Positions 36,594 through 48,508 of a stretch of DNA of 64,000 nucleotides are shown piece by piece. The notes beneath the pieces are model-generated. The model saw only the letters and a list, made by a program, of their open reading frames with translations. It ran no database searches and was not told the DNA's origin. This stretch comes from Pusillimonas sp. TS35 (GTDB taxonomy: Bacteria; Pseudomonadota; Gammaproteobacteria; Burkholderiales; Burkholderiaceae_B): positions 186,001 through 250,000 of the forward strand of contig NZ_WWER01000006.1 in NCBI RefSeq assembly GCF_009857885.1. The letters are read 5' to 3'. Position numbers and translations under genes: made by a program. How positions within the stretch are numbered: the stretch's first letter is position 1; every line of letters starts with the position of its first letter.

Positions 36594-36940
36594 AATTCAT
36601 CCATAAAAAATCTGGAGAAATGCACAAACATTTGCGTTACTTCAAACTTTCAGTCCGGAAGTTGTAGCCGTGTCGCGCCTGCTCCAGCCCTCCATCCCGG
36701 GTTTGATCAAGGACACGCCGGCCTTGTGGCGCCATAATGGCCAGCCGCCCGCGCACGATTTTTGCCGTGTGCCTGCGCAGGCGTGGCCTGCGACGAGCGG
36801 TGCATGAGGCATCTTGCACATCGCGCGCCGCGTAGCCCGCCCCATTGCTTCTTGAGGCATCAGGAGATATAGTTGAAGCCTAAAATAAATAGAATGGATT
36901 GTGTTGAACGCCAAGGCGCGTTGCAACCCGGAGGCAGGCC
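36594..36940. other. Divergent intergenic region before the aromatic-CoA cluster
   Basis: About 350 bp with no supported gene. It must hold the promoter of the cluster. The last 75 bp before the monooxygenase start are AT-rich and include the second copy of the TTGAAG-N2-TAAAATA motif; I see no clear -35/-10 pair. The rest is GC-rich and featureless to me. Confidence 0.4.
36869..36892 (+). promoter_or_regulatory. AT-rich motif, copy 2, upstream of the monooxygenase gene
   Basis: The plus strand holds AGTTGAAGCCTAAAATAAAT, matching copy 1 (36462-36485, minus) in 18 of 24 positions. It lies 50-70 bp before the monooxygenase ATG, a plausible operator position. Confidence 0.35.
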
Positions 36941-39280
36941 ATGAACATCGTGTGCATAGGCGGCGGCCCGGCAGGCCTGTATTTTGGCCTGCTGATGAAA
37001 TTGGCTGATCCGGGCAACAACGTCACCATCATCGAGCGCAACCGGCCATACGATACCTTCGGCTGGGGCGTGGTGTTTTCAGATGCCACGCTCGCAAACC
37101 TGCGCCAGGCCGACCCGGTCTCAGCCGCCCGGATCATAGAGGCCTTCAACCACTGGGACGATATCGATATCCATTTCAAGGGCCGTACGCTGCGCAGCGG
37201 CGGCCATGGTTTTATCGGCATTGGTCGCAAGAAACTGCTCAATATTTTGCAGGAGCGCTGTGAAGCGCTGGGGGTGGCGCTGGTATTCAATACTGAGGTT
37301 GTGGACGATCAGGACGTAGCCCGTGCCTATGCGGCAGACCTCGTCGTCGCGTCGGACGGCCTGAACAGTCGTGTACGCAAGCGCTATGCGGATACCTTCC
37401 GGCCGGATATTGACGTGCGCGCGTGCCGCTATGTATGGCTGGGGACGGCACAAACCTTCGACGCCTTCACCTTTGCCTTTGTGCAGACTGCCCATGGCTG
37501 GTTCCAGGCCCATGCGTATCAGTTTGAACCGGGCCTGTCGGCTTTTATCGTGGAAACCCGCGACGAAACCTGGCGGGCAGCGGGGCTGGACGCCATGACG
37601 CAGGAGGAAGGCATCGCTTATTGCGAACGCTTGTTTGCGCATTGGCTGGGCGGCAAGCCGCTGCGTTCCAATGCCAGGCATTTGAGCGGCGCCGCCATCT
37701 GGCAGCGTTTTCCGCGTGTGATCTGCGAGACCTGGATCCATTGGCCGTCGGCAGATCAACAACATGCCGCTCCCGTGGTGCTGATGGGCGACGCCGCCCA
37801 TACTGCGCATTTTTCGGTCGGCTCCGGCACCAAACTCGCGCTGGAAGACGCCATTGGGCTGCACCACGCGTTGCGCGCGCATCCGGAAGATATGAAAGCG
37901 GCTCTGAGTGACTACCAGGCGGCGCGCAGCCTCGAAGTGCTCAAGATACAGAATGCGGCGCGCAATTCCACGGAATGGTTCGAGCATGTGGATCGCTACG
38001 CGGGTTTTGAGCCGGAACAGTTCGCTTATTCCTTGCTGACACGCTCGCAGCGCATTTCACACGAGAACCTGCGCGTGCGCGATGCGGCGTGGCTGGCCGG
38101 ATATGAGCGTTGGCTGGCGCAGCGTGCGGGCGTGGCCGCGTCGGAAGGGACAGCGCCGCCGCCGATGCTTACTCCCTTTCATGTGCGCGGCCTGACGCTC
38201 AAGAATCGCGTGGTGGTGTCGCCCATGGCGATGTATTCCTGTGTGGATGGGGTGCCTGGGGATTTCCATCTGGTTCATTTGGGCGGGCGGGCGCTGGGTG
38301 GCGCGGGCCTGGTGATGGTGGAAATGACGTGCGTATCGCCTGAAGCGCGCATCACGCCCGGCTGCCCAGGGCTCTGGAACGATGCGCAGCAGTTGGCCTT
38401 CGCCCGCATCGTCGACTTTGTGCACGAGAATACCGACGCCATGATTGGCATTCAACTGGGGCACGCGGGCCGCAAGGGTTCTACGTGCGTGCCCTGGGAG
38501 GGCGCCGACCAGCCCTTGCCGCAGGGCAATTGGCCGTTGATGTCAGCGTCTGCATTGCCTTATTTGCAGGGTATATCCGCAGTGCCGCAGGCCATGACGC
38601 GGGCGCAAATGGAAATGGTGTGCGGACAGTTCGCCGCAGCGGCGCAACGGGCGGCACTGGCCGGCTTTGACTGGTTGGAGCTGCATTGCGCGCATGGCTA
38701 CTTGCTTTCCAGCTTTATTTCCCCGCTGACCAATCAGCGTGATGACGCGTACGGCGGTTCGCTGGCGAATCGGCTGCGCTATCCGCTGGAGGTATTCTGT
38801 GCGGTGCGCGAGGCTTGGCCCGATGCTCGGCCGATGTCGGTGCGGATTTCCGCCCACGATTGGGTGGACGGCGGCATTACGCCCGACGACGCAGTGCGTA
38901 TCGCGGCAGCCTTCAAGGCAGCGGGGGCCGATGTGGTGGATTGCTCGTCGGGCCAGGTAAGCGCGGATCAGGACCCGGTGTACGGGCGCATGTACCAGAC
39001 GCCATTCTCGGATCGTGTGCGCAATGAGGCGGGTGTGCCGACCATCGCTGTGGGCGCCATCTTCGAGGCGGATCATGTAAACAGCATTATTGCGTCGGGG
39101 CGCGCCGACTTGTGTGCGCTGGCCCGCCCCCATCTGGCCGATGCCGCCTGGACCTTGCGCGAATCAGCCCGCATCGGATTTGCGGACATTGCCTGGCCGC
39201 GCCAGTACTTGGCGGGCAAGCGTCAGCTTGAAACCAATTTTGCACGCGCCGCGGCGTATGCCCAGGGGGTAGATCCATGA
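36941..39280 (+). CDS. Flavin monooxygenase-old yellow enzyme fusion, 2-aminobenzoyl-CoA monooxygenase/reductase type
   Basis: A 779-residue fusion. Residues 1-390 are a class-A FAD monooxygenase ([62 protein letters not shown]). Residues ~405-770 are an old-yellow-enzyme domain ([53 protein letters not shown]). The pair occurs in the 2-aminobenzoyl-CoA monooxygenase/reductase of Azoarcus evansii, which hydroxylates anthranilyl-CoA and then reduces the ring; databases often call homologues salicylyl-CoA 5-hydroxylase/oxidoreductase. The downstream CoA ligase and RidA deaminase favour the anthranilate role. GGAGG precedes the ATG. The SDR gene overlaps by four bases. Confidence 0.85.
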   Translation: MNIVCIGGGPAGLYFGLLMKLADPGNNVTIIERNRPYDTFGWGVVFSDATLANLRQADPVSAARIIEAFNHWDDIDIHFKGRTLRSGGHGFIGIGRKKLLNILQERCEALGVALVFNTEVVDDQDVARAYAADLVVASDGLNSRVRKRYADTFRPDIDVRACRYVWLGTAQTFDAFTFAFVQTAHGWFQAHAYQFEPGLSAFIVETRDETWRAAGLDAMTQEEGIAYCERLFAHWLGGKPLRSNARHLSGAAIWQRFPRVICETWIHWPSADQQHAAPVVLMGDAAHTAHFSVGSGTKLALEDAIGLHHALRAHPEDMKAALSDYQAARSLEVLKIQNAARNSTEWFEHVDRYAGFEPEQFAYSLLTRSQRISHENLRVRDAAWLAGYERWLAQRAGVAASEGTAPPPMLTPFHVRGLTLKNRVVVSPMAMYSCVDGVPGDFHLVHLGGRALGGAGLVMVEMTCVSPEARITPGCPGLWNDAQQLAFARIVDFVHENTDAMIGIQLGHAGRKGSTCVPWEGADQPLPQGNWPLMSASALPYLQGISAVPQAMTRAQMEMVCGQFAAAAQRAALAGFDWLELHCAHGYLLSSFISPLTNQRDDAYGGSLANRLRYPLEVFCAVREAWPDARPMSVRISAHDWVDGGITPDDAVRIAAAFKAAGADVVDCSSGQVSADQDPVYGRMYQTPFSDRVRNEAGVPTIAVGAIFEADHVNSIIASGRADLCALARPHLADAAWTLRESARIGFADIAWPRQYLAGKRQLETNFARAAAYAQGVDP

Positions 39281-40083
39281 CAGCCATGGAACATCTTGCA
39301 TTGCAGGGCCGGCATGCCTTGGTCACGGGCGGTTCGCGCGGCATAGGGTGGGCGGTGGCGGCGCGGCTATTGGCTTGCGGTGCGCGCGTCACGCTGATGG
39401 GGCGCGACGCGGCCGCCTTGCGCGAGGCGGCTGAGCGGCTGATGCGAGAGCGGGCCGCGCAGCCGGATCATGTCGCCTGGGTGGCCGGTGATGTGGCTCG
39501 CCGTGGCAGCGTCGAGGCCGCATTCGACCAGGCCCGCAGCCGCGCCGGTGGCATCAATATACTGGTCAACAATGCTGGGCAGGCCGTCAGTGAGCGTTTC
39601 GACCGGCTCGATGAGGCGGGGTGGCAGCGCATGCTGGAGGTCAATCTGTCGGGAGTGTTTCACTGCACGCAGGCGGCGCTGCCGCATATGCAGGCGGCAG
39701 GCTGGGGGCGCATTGTGAATGTGGCCAGTACAGCTGGCCTGATGGGCTATGCCTATGCAAGCGCCTATTGTGCTGCCAAACATGGCGTAATTGGCCTGAC
39801 GCGTGCGCTGGCGCTGGAGTTGGCGGGTAAAGGGATCACCGTCAATGCGGTGTGCCCAGGGTATACAGAAACCGCCATTGTGCAGGACGCGATCCGGAAC
39901 ATCAGCGGGAAGACAGGTGTCGATGCCGTACAGGCGCGCGCCATGCTCACCGCGCGCAATCCGCAGCGGCGATTGGTGCTGCCCGAAGAAGTTGCCGAGG
40001 CGGTGACCTGGCTGTGCCTGCCGGCGTCCTCGTCCGTCAACGGCCAGGCCATTGCCGTGGATGGCGGGGAAACGGCGGGCTGA
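39277..40083 (+). CDS. Short-chain dehydrogenase/reductase, 3-hydroxyacyl-CoA type
   Basis: A 268-residue Rossmann-fold NAD(P) oxidoreductase. Visible are the cofactor loop [20 protein letters not shown], the catalytic Ser in [10 protein letters not shown] and [10 protein letters not shown] (Tyr, Lys), followed by [11 protein letters not shown]. In the anthranilyl-CoA pathway a dehydrogenase of this kind would oxidise the hydroxyl made by the hydratase during ring opening. Its start overlaps the stop of the fusion gene (ATGA), implying coupling. The exact substrate is inferred from context. Confidence 0.87.
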   Translation: MTAMEHLALQGRHALVTGGSRGIGWAVAARLLACGARVTLMGRDAAALREAAERLMRERAAQPDHVAWVAGDVARRGSVEAAFDQARSRAGGINILVNNAGQAVSERFDRLDEAGWQRMLEVNLSGVFHCTQAALPHMQAAGWGRIVNVASTAGLMGYAYASAYCAAKHGVIGLTRALALELAGKGITVNAVCPGYTETAIVQDAIRNISGKTGVDAVQARAMLTARNPQRRLVLPEEVAEAVTWLCLPASSSVNGQAIAVDGGETAG

Positions 40084-40263
40084 AGCCATGCGCGGTCGCG
40101 CCCCGAAGGGCAGGGTTGGTCGGGCGCGCAGATGACTATGCAGGCGTATCGGGCCGGGGAAAACGCGATGTGTGTAGGGCTAAAGCCGCTCAGGGTGCAG
40201 TAATTGTCCGTGGCGGCAAGCTGCATAAGGCAAACGTAAGTATGGAGAGTGAGAGGTGTGGCA

Positions 40264-41163
40264 ATGAATACAGACAACGAGGCAGCCGCCAACGGCGCGA
40301 TGGAAGGGCAGGCGAACCTGGCGCAGGGGGCAATGGCCCACCACAAGCGCCCCTTTGCCAACGATGCGGCCACGCATTTCCGCTGGGCAGTCTCGCCTGA
40401 CAGCAAGGTGGCCACCATTACTCTGAACCGGCCCGAGCGCAAGAATCCGCTCACTTTCGATTCTTATGCCGAACTGCGCGACTTGTTTCGCGGTTTGGTG
40501 TACGCCAGCGACGTAAAGGCCGTGGTGATTACCGGCGAGGGTGAAAATTTCTGTTCGGGTGGCGATGTGCACGAAATCATCGGCCCGCTCACGCGCATGA
40601 GCATGCCGCAGTTGCTGGACTTCACGCGCATGACGGGGGATTTGGTCAAGGCGATGCGGGCGTGCCCCCAACCCATTGTGGCCGCGGTCGATGGCATCTG
40701 CGCGGGCGCGGGTGCAATGATTGCGCTGGCGTCCGACATGCGGCTGGGCACGGACCGCGCCAGGACGGCCTTTCTGTTTACACGGGTAGGCTTGGCAGGT
40801 GCTGACATGGGCGCGTGTGCGCTGCTGCCGCGCATGATCGGCCATGGCCGCGCGTCGGAGCTGCTGTACACGGGGCGTGCCATGACGGCGCGGGAAGGGC
40901 TGGCTTGGGGTTTCTTCAACAGCCTGCACGAGCCGCAGGATGTACTGGCTGCCGCTGCGGCCCTGGCACATAGCTTGGCCGACGGCCCGACATTTGCGCA
41001 TGGGATGACCAAGAAGCTGCTGCACGAAGAATGGAGCATGAGCCTGGACCAAGCCATCGACGCCGAGGCGCATGCCCAGGCCATTTGCATGCAGACGGGC
41101 GACTTCCGCAGGGCATATGAAGCCTTCGCGGCTCGCCGCAGTCCGGCCTTCGAAGGGGATTGA
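40264..41163 (+). CDS. Enoyl-CoA hydratase/isomerase family protein
   Basis: A 299-residue crotonase-fold enzyme. The family core contains [40 protein letters not shown], the oxyanion-hole [22 protein letters not shown] and [24 protein letters not shown]. It probably hydrates or opens the reduced ring of the CoA intermediate in the cluster. ATG 40264 is used; GAGAGG lies upstream. 180 bp separate it from the SDR gene, so a second promoter is possible. Confidence 0.85.
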   Translation: MNTDNEAAANGAMEGQANLAQGAMAHHKRPFANDAATHFRWAVSPDSKVATITLNRPERKNPLTFDSYAELRDLFRGLVYASDVKAVVITGEGENFCSGGDVHEIIGPLTRMSMPQLLDFTRMTGDLVKAMRACPQPIVAAVDGICAGAGAMIALASDMRLGTDRARTAFLFTRVGLAGADMGACALLPRMIGHGRASELLYTGRAMTAREGLAWGFFNSLHEPQDVLAAAAALAHSLADGPTFAHGMTKKLLHEEWSMSLDQAIDAEAHAQAICMQTGDFRRAYEAFAARRSPAFEGD

Positions 41164-41235
41164 GCGTATGTCATCGACTCGCGGCGCCACAGACAGCATC
41201 AAGGCGCACACCGCACGAATACTCAGGAGTTGACC

Positions 41236-42888
<1,653 letters not shown>

Positions 42889-42902
42889 GGGCGGAGGCGC
42901 AT

Positions 42903-43328
42903 ATGAAAATACTGCAACCCCCGTTTTGGCCGGCGCCGCGTGGTTATGCCAATGGCATCATGGCGGAGATGGCCCCCGGTAGCCGTTTGCTGTTTATTGG
43001 CGGGCAAGTGGGCTGGAACGCTCGGCAGCAGTTCGAGTCTGATAATTTTGCCGAGCAAGTGGGCCAGGCGCTGCGTAATGTGCTTGCTGTACTTAATGAG
43101 GGTGGCGCGGGGCCCGAGCATATCACCCGCATGACGTGGTATGTATGCGACAAGGATGAGTACCTGGGCAGCCTGCAGGACGTGGGCCGCCATTATCGCG
43201 ATGTCATCGGCCGCCACTACCCGCCGATGACGGCGATCGCGGTGGGGGCGTTGATGGAAGACCGGGCGCGGGTGGAGATAGAAGTGACAGCCGTTGTGCC
43301 GCCCCTGGAAGTGGGTGCCGGCGCTTGA
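42903..43328 (+). CDS. RidA-family enamine/imine deaminase
   Basis: A 141-residue YjgF/RidA-fold protein. RidA hydrolyses reactive enamines/imines to ketones and ammonia. It retains the family's GGQVGWN, TRMTWYVCDKDEY and MTAIAVGALMEDRARVEIEVTAVV segments, where the Arg in EDRARVEIE is the ligand-binding arginine. In the anthranilate pathway a deaminase is needed after ring reduction, so its position right after the ligase is telling. GGAGG five bases before ATG 42903 fixes the start; the frame is open upstream inside the ligase gene. Confidence 0.87.
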   Translation: MKILQPPFWPAPRGYANGIMAEMAPGSRLLFIGGQVGWNARQQFESDNFAEQVGQALRNVLAVLNEGGAGPEHITRMTWYVCDKDEYLGSLQDVGRHYRDVIGRHYPPMTAIAVGALMEDRARVEIEVTAVVPPLEVGAGA

Positions 43329-43457
43329 TCAGGTGCGTCATGAGCGGGCGCGCCGTGCCGCATCCGAGGCGCCATGCAAGCCTTGCCGCCGGCGCCAGAT
43401 TTATGTCGCAATAAGGCGCCGGCCAACGGCGATGCGCCGGTGGCCTGCGCCCATGGA

Positions 43458-44735
43458 TCAGTGCTTGGCGAACACTTCTTCGGCGGCATCCAGGGTGGCC
43501 TGGATGACGGCATCGTCGTGCGCGCCGGACACAAAGCCCGCCTCGAACGCGGACGGAGCGAAATATACGCCACGGATCAGCATGCCGTGGAAGAATTTCT
43601 TGAAGCGTTCGACATCGCAGCGCTGCATGTCTTCGAACGTGGTAGGGATGCTGTCGGTGAAGTACAGGCCGAACATGCCGCCCACGGCATCGGCTGTCAT
43701 GGCCACGCCGGCCGCGCGTGCGCGTTCGGCCAGGCCATCGGCCAGCTTGCGGGTTTGGGCGCCAAGGCGTTCGTAGAAGCCCGGTTCGGCCAGCAGTTTC
43801 AGGGTGACCAGGCCTGCGGCCACAGCCACCGGATTACCCGACAGGGTGCCGGCCTGATATACCGGCCCCAGTGGTGCAATGTGTTCCATGATGTCGGCGC
43901 GGCCGCCGAAGGCACCCACCGGCATGCCGCCGCCGATCACCTTGGCCAGCGTGGTGAGGTCGGGCGTGATGCCCGTAAGGCCCTGCACGCCCTGCGGGCC
44001 GGCCCGAAAGCCCGTCATGACCTCGTCGAAGATCAGCAGCGCACCGTGCTGCGTGCATAGCGCCCGCAGGCCTTCGAGAAAGCCCGGGACGGGCTTGACC
44101 AGATTCATGTTGCCGGCGATGGGTTCGACAATCACGCAGGCAATGTCTTTGCCGTATTTCTTGAAAGCTTCCTCGACCGCCTCGATGCGGTTGTAGTCGA
44201 GCACCAGCGTGTGCTGGATGAATTCGGCCGGAACGCCAGCGGAGGTGGGATTGCCAAAGGTGAGCATGCCCGAGCCGGCCTTGACCAGCAGGCTGTCGGC
44301 GTGCCCGTGGTAGCAGCCTTCGAACTTGATGATCTTGTTGCGGCCGGTGGCGCCGCGCGCCAAGCGGATGGCCGACATGGTGGCTTCGGTGCCTGAACTG
44401 ACCAGCCGCACTTTTTCGATGGATGGGATGCGTGCCGAAATGGCTTCTGCGATTTCGATTTCGGCCTCGGTGGGGGCGCCAAACGAGAGCCCGCCCTCGG
44501 CGGCCTGCTGGACCGCCTTGATGACCTCCGGGTGGGCGTGGCCGAGGATGGCCGGGCCCCACGAGCCGACGTAATCGATGTAGCGGGTGTCGTCCGCATC
44601 CCATACATAGGGGCCTTGGGCGCGGCGGATGAAACGGGGCGCGCCGCCCACTGAGCGAAAGGCCCTGACGGGCGAGTTGACGCCGCCGGGTATGGTCTGG
44701 CAGGCGCGTTCGAACAACTGGGCGTTGCGGGACAT
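43458..44735 (-). CDS. hemL: Glutamate-1-semialdehyde 2,1-aminomutase
   Basis: A 425-residue PLP enzyme making 5-aminolevulinate for haem. Diagnostic parts are [18 protein letters not shown] at the N-terminus, FVNSGTEA-like [43 protein letters not shown] and [18 protein letters not shown] with the PLP Lys. ATG 44735 ([11 protein letters not shown]) is preferred; 44750 (MEPPVMSRN) is possible, and upstream extension to 44915 is not. It is convergent with the RidA gene and is followed upstream by thiE on the same strand. Confidence 0.96.
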   Translation of the reverse strand: MSRNAQLFERACQTIPGGVNSPVRAFRSVGGAPRFIRRAQGPYVWDADDTRYIDYVGSWGPAILGHAHPEVIKAVQQAAEGGLSFGAPTEAEIEIAEAISARIPSIEKVRLVSSGTEATMSAIRLARGATGRNKIIKFEGCYHGHADSLLVKAGSGMLTFGNPTSAGVPAEFIQHTLVLDYNRIEAVEEAFKKYGKDIACVIVEPIAGNMNLVKPVPGFLEGLRALCTQHGALLIFDEVMTGFRAGPQGVQGLTGITPDLTTLAKVIGGGMPVGAFGGRADIMEHIAPLGPVYQAGTLSGNPVAVAAGLVTLKLLAEPGFYERLGAQTRKLADGLAERARAAGVAMTADAVGGMFGLYFTDSIPTTFEDMQRCDVERFKKFFHGMLIRGVYFAPSAFEAGFVSGAHDDAVIQATLDAAEEVFAKH

Positions 44736-44802
44736 GACGGGTGGCTCCATGGAAGACGATATTGGGAAAGGCCCAAGGATAGCAGTTTGCGGCCCGCTGG
44801 GC

Positions 44803-45453
44803 TTACTGGAACAGGGCGCTGATACGCTCGGCCTCGGCGCGGATGTTGGCCGCGCCGAACAGGGCAGTGATAACGGCCACACTGTCGGCGCCAGCGTGGA
44901 TGACGGGGGCGGCATTATCGGCTGTGATGCCGCCGATGGCGACCACAGCTGGGCGCGGCTGGGCGCTGACGCTTTCGACCATCATGCGGCCTTGCTCCAC
45001 ATGTTCGAGCGTGGCGTGTACGGCATCGGGCTTGACGGATGATGGGTAGAGTGCACCGAAGGCAATGTAGTCGGCCCCGGCATCCAGTGCCTGTGCGGCC
45101 AGTGTGGGCAGGTTGTAGCACGAACGGCCGATGAGCTTGTCGTCGCCCAGCGCCGTCCGGGCCTCGTCCATATTGCCGTCGTCACGACCCAGGTGCACGC
45201 CATCGGCGTCGACCAAGGCGGCCAAGCGCCAGTCATCGTTGATAATGCTGACCACGCCCAGTGCGCGGCACCGGGCCACCACCTCGCGAGCCTGGGCAAT
45301 GCGCGCGGGCTCCGGGATGGTTTTGCGCCGCCATTGCAGCGCGGTCATGCCGCTTGCGGCGGCCTGGGTGATGGCTTCCAGCAGACGGTCAGTGTTGTCC
45401 CATTCGGGGGTGATGCCGTAAAGGCCGCGCGGAAAGCGCAGAGCAGTCTTCAT
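44803..45453 (-). CDS. thiE: Thiamine phosphate synthase
   Basis: A 216-residue TIM-barrel enzyme that joins HMP-pyrophosphate and thiazole phosphate. Motifs are recognisable but somewhat divergent: [14 protein letters not shown] at the start, ALQWRRKT in place of [37 protein letters not shown] and [20 protein letters not shown], ending with AIGGITADN and [10 protein letters not shown]. The ATG at 45453 overlaps the stop of the thiD-like gene by four bases. The extended frame to 45801 is antisense to thiD-like coding and rejected. Confidence 0.88.
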   Translation of the reverse strand: MKTALRFPRGLYGITPEWDNTDRLLEAITQAAASGMTALQWRRKTIPEPARIAQAREVVARCRALGVVSIINDDWRLAALVDADGVHLGRDDGNMDEARTALGDDKLIGRSCYNLPTLAAQALDAGADYIAFGALYPSSVKPDAVHATLEHVEQGRMMVESVSAQPRPAVVAIGGITADNAAPVIHAGADSVAVITALFGAANIRAEAERISALFQ

Positions 45454-46250
45454 GGTGCGCACCGGTTGATGAGGCGCTGGCCCATGCCAGGCCGAAATTG
45501 GCGGGAGGTAATCGATACGGCGGCCTCGGCGGCCGCGCGCACCGCGTCGGGCACTTGCAGACCGCGCGCGAGGCCAGCGGTGATGGCGCAGGCTAGCGGG
45601 CCGTCGGCATCGGTGGGCCGGGCGGGCAAGGCGGGCCATTGCAAGCTGACGGTTTCGCCCTGTTGGCCCTTTAGCAGCAGCCCATTTTGGCCAGAATGAT
45701 GTGTGATGCCGGTGGCGAGTGTCCAGCCAGCGCCGTACTCCAGCAGGGCCTGGATTGGGTCTGCGGCATCGCTGGCGGCGAGCAGGCCCTGCGAGTGCCA
45801 TTGTTCGAGCAGGAGCCGGTCGACCATGACGATGTCTGTTTGGGGCAGCAACAACTCGAAGGTGGCCAGCAGCAGGTCTTCTGTGTCAGTGTCTTCGAGC
45901 AGGGTTTCGTCGGGTAGACGGGTAAGGTGCAGCAATAGCGGAACGTGGCTGTAATCGGCCGCTATTTGGGCCAGTACGCTGATCGCTTCCGTGGTATACA
46001 GTGTGCCGGCCTTGATGGCCTGCACAGTCATGTCTTCGAGCACGCAGCGCGCCTGGTCGTCGATGAGCTCGGGCGATACCGGCTGGATGCTTTCTGTTGT
46101 GGCTGTATCGCGCACTTGCAGCCCGGTGACGGCTGACAGCGCGTGGCAGCCCAGTTGGGCGCAGGTAACCACGTCGGCCGGCAGGCTGCTCGAGCCGCTA
46201 GGATCAAAAGGCCCGAAAATCAGGGCAAGGGGCGGGGGTGATGCGTGCAC
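45450..46250 (-). CDS. ThiD-like kinase homologue lacking key active-site residues
   Basis: A 266-residue PfkB/ribokinase-fold protein related to hydroxymethylpyrimidine(-phosphate) kinase. The N-terminal GPFDPSGSSSLPADVVTCAQ corresponds to the GTDPSGGAGIQAD motif and QLGCHALSAVTGLQVRDT to the ALGVYG...ALTAQNT strand. The hallmark HGTGCT-LSAA near the C-terminus, with the catalytic Cys, is replaced by DADGPLACAI, and the ITPN motif reads MVDRLL. It is coupled to thiE, so a thiamine role is plausible, but kinase activity is doubtful. It could be a regulatory or altered-specificity paralogue. Confidence 0.7.
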   Translation of the reverse strand: MHASPPPLALIFGPFDPSGSSSLPADVVTCAQLGCHALSAVTGLQVRDTATTESIQPVSPELIDDQARCVLEDMTVQAIKAGTLYTTEAISVLAQIAADYSHVPLLLHLTRLPDETLLEDTDTEDLLLATFELLLPQTDIVMVDRLLLEQWHSQGLLAASDAADPIQALLEYGAGWTLATGITHHSGQNGLLLKGQQGETVSLQWPALPARPTDADGPLACAITAGLARGLQVPDAVRAAAEAAVSITSRQFRPGMGQRLINRCAP

Positions 46251-46396
46251 GATATGAGGTGTAACGAAGAAACCGGCAACTTTTGGTTAACATTGAGGGG
46301 AAGGTGTTGGGTTTATGCCCACTGACCCCATTCTAATTGATGCACGGGTGTCCCGTTGGAGCCCGTGGACTGGTAAATTTCAGAGAGTAAGGAAAC

Positions 46397-46561
46397 ATGC
46401 GTACGTGGATGTGTTTGATCTGTGGCTGGATCTATGATGAAGAGGCCGGTCTGCCTGAAGAGGGTATCCCTCCAGGTACGCGCTGGGAGGACGTGCCTCC
46501 CAACTGGGTTTGCCCCGAATGCGGCGCCCGCAAGGAAGACTTCGAGCTGATCGAGGTATGA
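46397..46561 (+). CDS. Rubredoxin
   Basis: A 54-residue iron electron carrier, too short for many gene finders. Iron ligands are C6-X2-C9 (MCLICGW) and C39-X2-C42 (WVCPECG), with EEGIPPGTRWEDVPPNWVC between. AAGGA sits just before the ATG. It is divergent from the thiD-like gene and 43 bp ahead of yqgE. The Alcaligenaceae often place rubredoxin next to yqgE. Its partner (alkane hydroxylase or rubredoxin reductase) is not in the window. Confidence 0.93.
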   Translation: MRTWMCLICGWIYDEEAGLPEEGIPPGTRWEDVPPNWVCPECGARKEDFELIEV

Positions 46562-46604
46562 GCCTGGCGGTATCCGCACCCTCATTACTCAAGGAGGACA
46601 AGTC

Positions 46605-47195
46605 ATGACGACAACGACAAAGCGGGCCGAATCCGTCGCAGCGAACTTGTCCCGGCAACTGCTGGTGGCCATGCCCGGGCGGGTATCGGGCGAGCTGGCC
46701 AATACAGTGATCTATGTCTGTGAACACACGGGCGACGGTGCATTGGGCCTGGTCATCAATCGACCCACAGACATCACCGTGGAAGATCTGCTCAAGCGCA
46801 TAGACCTCGACGTTTCCAGCGAGCACACCACTGCGCAGAGCGCGCCGGTGTTCTTTGGCGGCCCGGTGCAGACAGACCGCGGCTTCGTGCTTCACGCGCC
46901 GCCGGGGGGCTACAGCTCAAGCATCCAGCTCGGCGATATCGCTCTCACCACTTCGCGTGATGTGCTGCAGGATGTCGCCCAGGGCAAGGGCCCCGAGCGG
47001 GTGTTGGTAACGCTGGGCTATGCAGGTTGGGGCGCCGGCCAGCTCGAAAACGAGATGTCCCAGAACGCCTGGATTAACGTCGATTCCAGTCCCGAGATTC
47101 TGTTCGACACGCCTGCCGAGCAGCGCTACGAGCTGGCCTTGGCAAAACTAGGCATCAACCCCATCATGCTGGCTGGTGACGCGGGGCATGCCTGA
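46605..47195 (+). CDS. yqgE: YqgE/AlgH family protein
   Basis: A 196-residue DUF179 protein of unknown biochemical function, widely conserved in Proteobacteria. Conserved parts seen are LLVAMPG near the start, VIYVCEHTGDGALGLVINRP, VFFGGPVQTDRGFVLH and VTLGYAGWGAGQLENEM, with NAWINVDSSPEILFDT after it. GGAGG spaced six bases before the ATG supports the start. It overlaps ruvX by eight bases, the classic yqgE-yqgF pair. Confidence 0.93.
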   Translation: MTTTTKRAESVAANLSRQLLVAMPGRVSGELANTVIYVCEHTGDGALGLVINRPTDITVEDLLKRIDLDVSSEHTTAQSAPVFFGGPVQTDRGFVLHAPPGGYSSSIQLGDIALTTSRDVLQDVAQGKGPERVLVTLGYAGWGAGQLENEMSQNAWINVDSSPEILFDTPAEQRYELALAKLGINPIMLAGDAGHA

Positions 47196-47601
47196 CGCAG
47201 CCGAGCAGACACTGCTGGCCTTCGATTACGGCCTGCGCAAGATTGGTGTCGCCATCGGCAACACGCTCACCCGGCAGGCCAGGCCGCTGGAGATCCTCGA
47301 GCCTGTCACGCGGGTGCGCCGCTTCGCTGAAATCGAACGCCTGCTCCGCGAATGGCAGCCCGACCGCGTCGTGGTGGGCCTGCCGCTCACCACAGAAGGC
47401 GGCGAGCAGTACGCCAGCCTGCGCAGCCGGCGGTTTGCCAACCAACTGCACGGCCGCTATGGCGTGGACGTGGTGCTGGTCGACGAGCGCGGCTCCAGCA
47501 TCGAGGCCCAGCAGATCCTGGGCACCCATGCGCCCGATGATGCCGTGGCCGCCGCAGTCATCCTGCAGCGGTATTTCGATGCGTTGCCTCCTGCCGCCTG
47601 A
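47188..47601 (+). CDS. ruvX: Putative Holliday junction resolvase RuvX (YqgF)
   Basis: A 137-residue RNase H-fold protein. The metal-binding Asp is in LLAFDYGLRKIGVAIG, VVVGLPLTTEGGEQYASLR follows, and VLVDERGSSIEA carries the second acidic site. YqgF/RuvX is essential in E. coli and has been linked to 16S rRNA processing and to junction resolution. ATG 47188 lies within the end of yqgE; a GTG at 47176 is an alternative. In many relatives pyrR and pyrB follow, but here they do not. Confidence 0.9.
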   Translation: MPDAAEQTLLAFDYGLRKIGVAIGNTLTRQARPLEILEPVTRVRRFAEIERLLREWQPDRVVVGLPLTTEGGEQYASLRSRRFANQLHGRYGVDVVLVDERGSSIEAQQILGTHAPDDAVAAAVILQRYFDALPPAA

Positions 47602-47756
47602 TCCACGCAGTGATGGCGTAGTGCACAATAGCGAGTTGCGTCGCAGTGTGCGCTACCGCAAGGTGCCGCGCAGCGGGGCCGTGAACAATAGCATCATGCA
47701 CAAAAACGTGTTGCGCTCTACGCGACACGGCCACAACAATCATTAGGTATCAATCC

Positions 47757-48503
47757 TTGGCTCTGCTGCTTTTTCCGCCGCGATTTCTGTTGGTGTCCGT
47801 CTGGATTGCGCTGGGTCTGGTCAGCGTGATCGCCATCTTCCCGTTTATTGGCCCACGCGCGCGCGCCTGCATGAACTGGCGCTGGTCCCGCGTGCTTATG
47901 GCTTTGTGCGGCGTGCGCACGCACATCAAGGGCGAGCCCCGGCTCGACGGCCCGGTGATGTGGGTGGCCAACCATGTGTCATGGGTCGATATCTTCGTGC
48001 TCAATTGTGTGCGTCCGACAGCCTTTGTGGCCAAGAGCGAGATTCGAGCCTGGCCGATCATAGGCTGGCTGGTGGCTGGCGCTGGTACGGTGTTCATCGA
48101 ACGCGGCAGGCGTCATGCGGTGCGGGCCGTCAGCGAACAAATGGAGGCGCGCTTCAGGCATGGCGAGGCGGTTGGCTTGTTCCCCGAGGGCACGACATCG
48201 CCGGGCGACGATGTACGGCCGTTCCACTCCAGCCTTTTCGAGGCTGCACTGCACCTGGGCGTGGATATCCAGCCCGTGGCGCTGCGCTTCTTTCATCGCG
48301 GGAAGCGCAGCGATTATTTCGCCTTTGTGGGCGAACAAAATTTGGTACAGAACCTATGGTATCTGCTGGGCACCACCGGCGCCTGTGTGGAGTTGGTGTT
48401 TCTACCGGTATTGCCCGGCGAACAATGCCGCGAAGATGGCCGCGCCCGCGTAGCCGCCCATGCGCACCGCGTGGTGCGCCATGCGGTGATTGCCCAGGCG
48501 TGA
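47757..48503 (+). CDS. 1-acyl-sn-glycerol-3-phosphate acyltransferase family (PlsC-like)
   Basis: A 248-residue membrane acyltransferase. A hydrophobic N-terminal helix precedes the catalytic NHVSWVD (HX4D motif), then FVAKSEIRAWPIIGWL and GLFPEGTTSPGDDVRPF (substrate-binding EGT). It would acylate lysophosphatidic acid or a related lipid. The frame has no ATG before MNWRWSR near residue 39, so a TTG at 47757 (as listed) or an upstream non-ATG start must be used. It is separated from ruvX by 155 bp and convergent with apaH. Confidence 0.84.
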   Translation: MALLLFPPRFLLVSVWIALGLVSVIAIFPFIGPRARACMNWRWSRVLMALCGVRTHIKGEPRLDGPVMWVANHVSWVDIFVLNCVRPTAFVAKSEIRAWPIIGWLVAGAGTVFIERGRRHAVRAVSEQMEARFRHGEAVGLFPEGTTSPGDDVRPFHSSLFEAALHLGVDIQPVALRFFHRGKRSDYFAFVGEQNLVQNLWYLLGTTGACVELVFLPVLPGEQCREDGRARVAAHAHRVVRHAVIAQA

Positions 48504-48508
48504 AAACG

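Noticed and set aside
40180-41211. 343-codon minus-strand frame opposite the enoyl-CoA hydratase gene
   Set aside because: Shadow of the crotonase gene, with no own signals.
43389-43422. CCGGCGCC/GGCGCCGG hairpin between the RidA gene and hemL
   Set aside because: Strong stem, but no T tract on either strand, so I do not call it an intrinsic terminator.
46251-46396. TPP riboswitch before the thiD-thiE pair
   Set aside because: The 146-bp spacer lacks the conserved THI-box sequences (such as CUGAGA and the ACCUGAUCUGG-like segment) in the minus direction.
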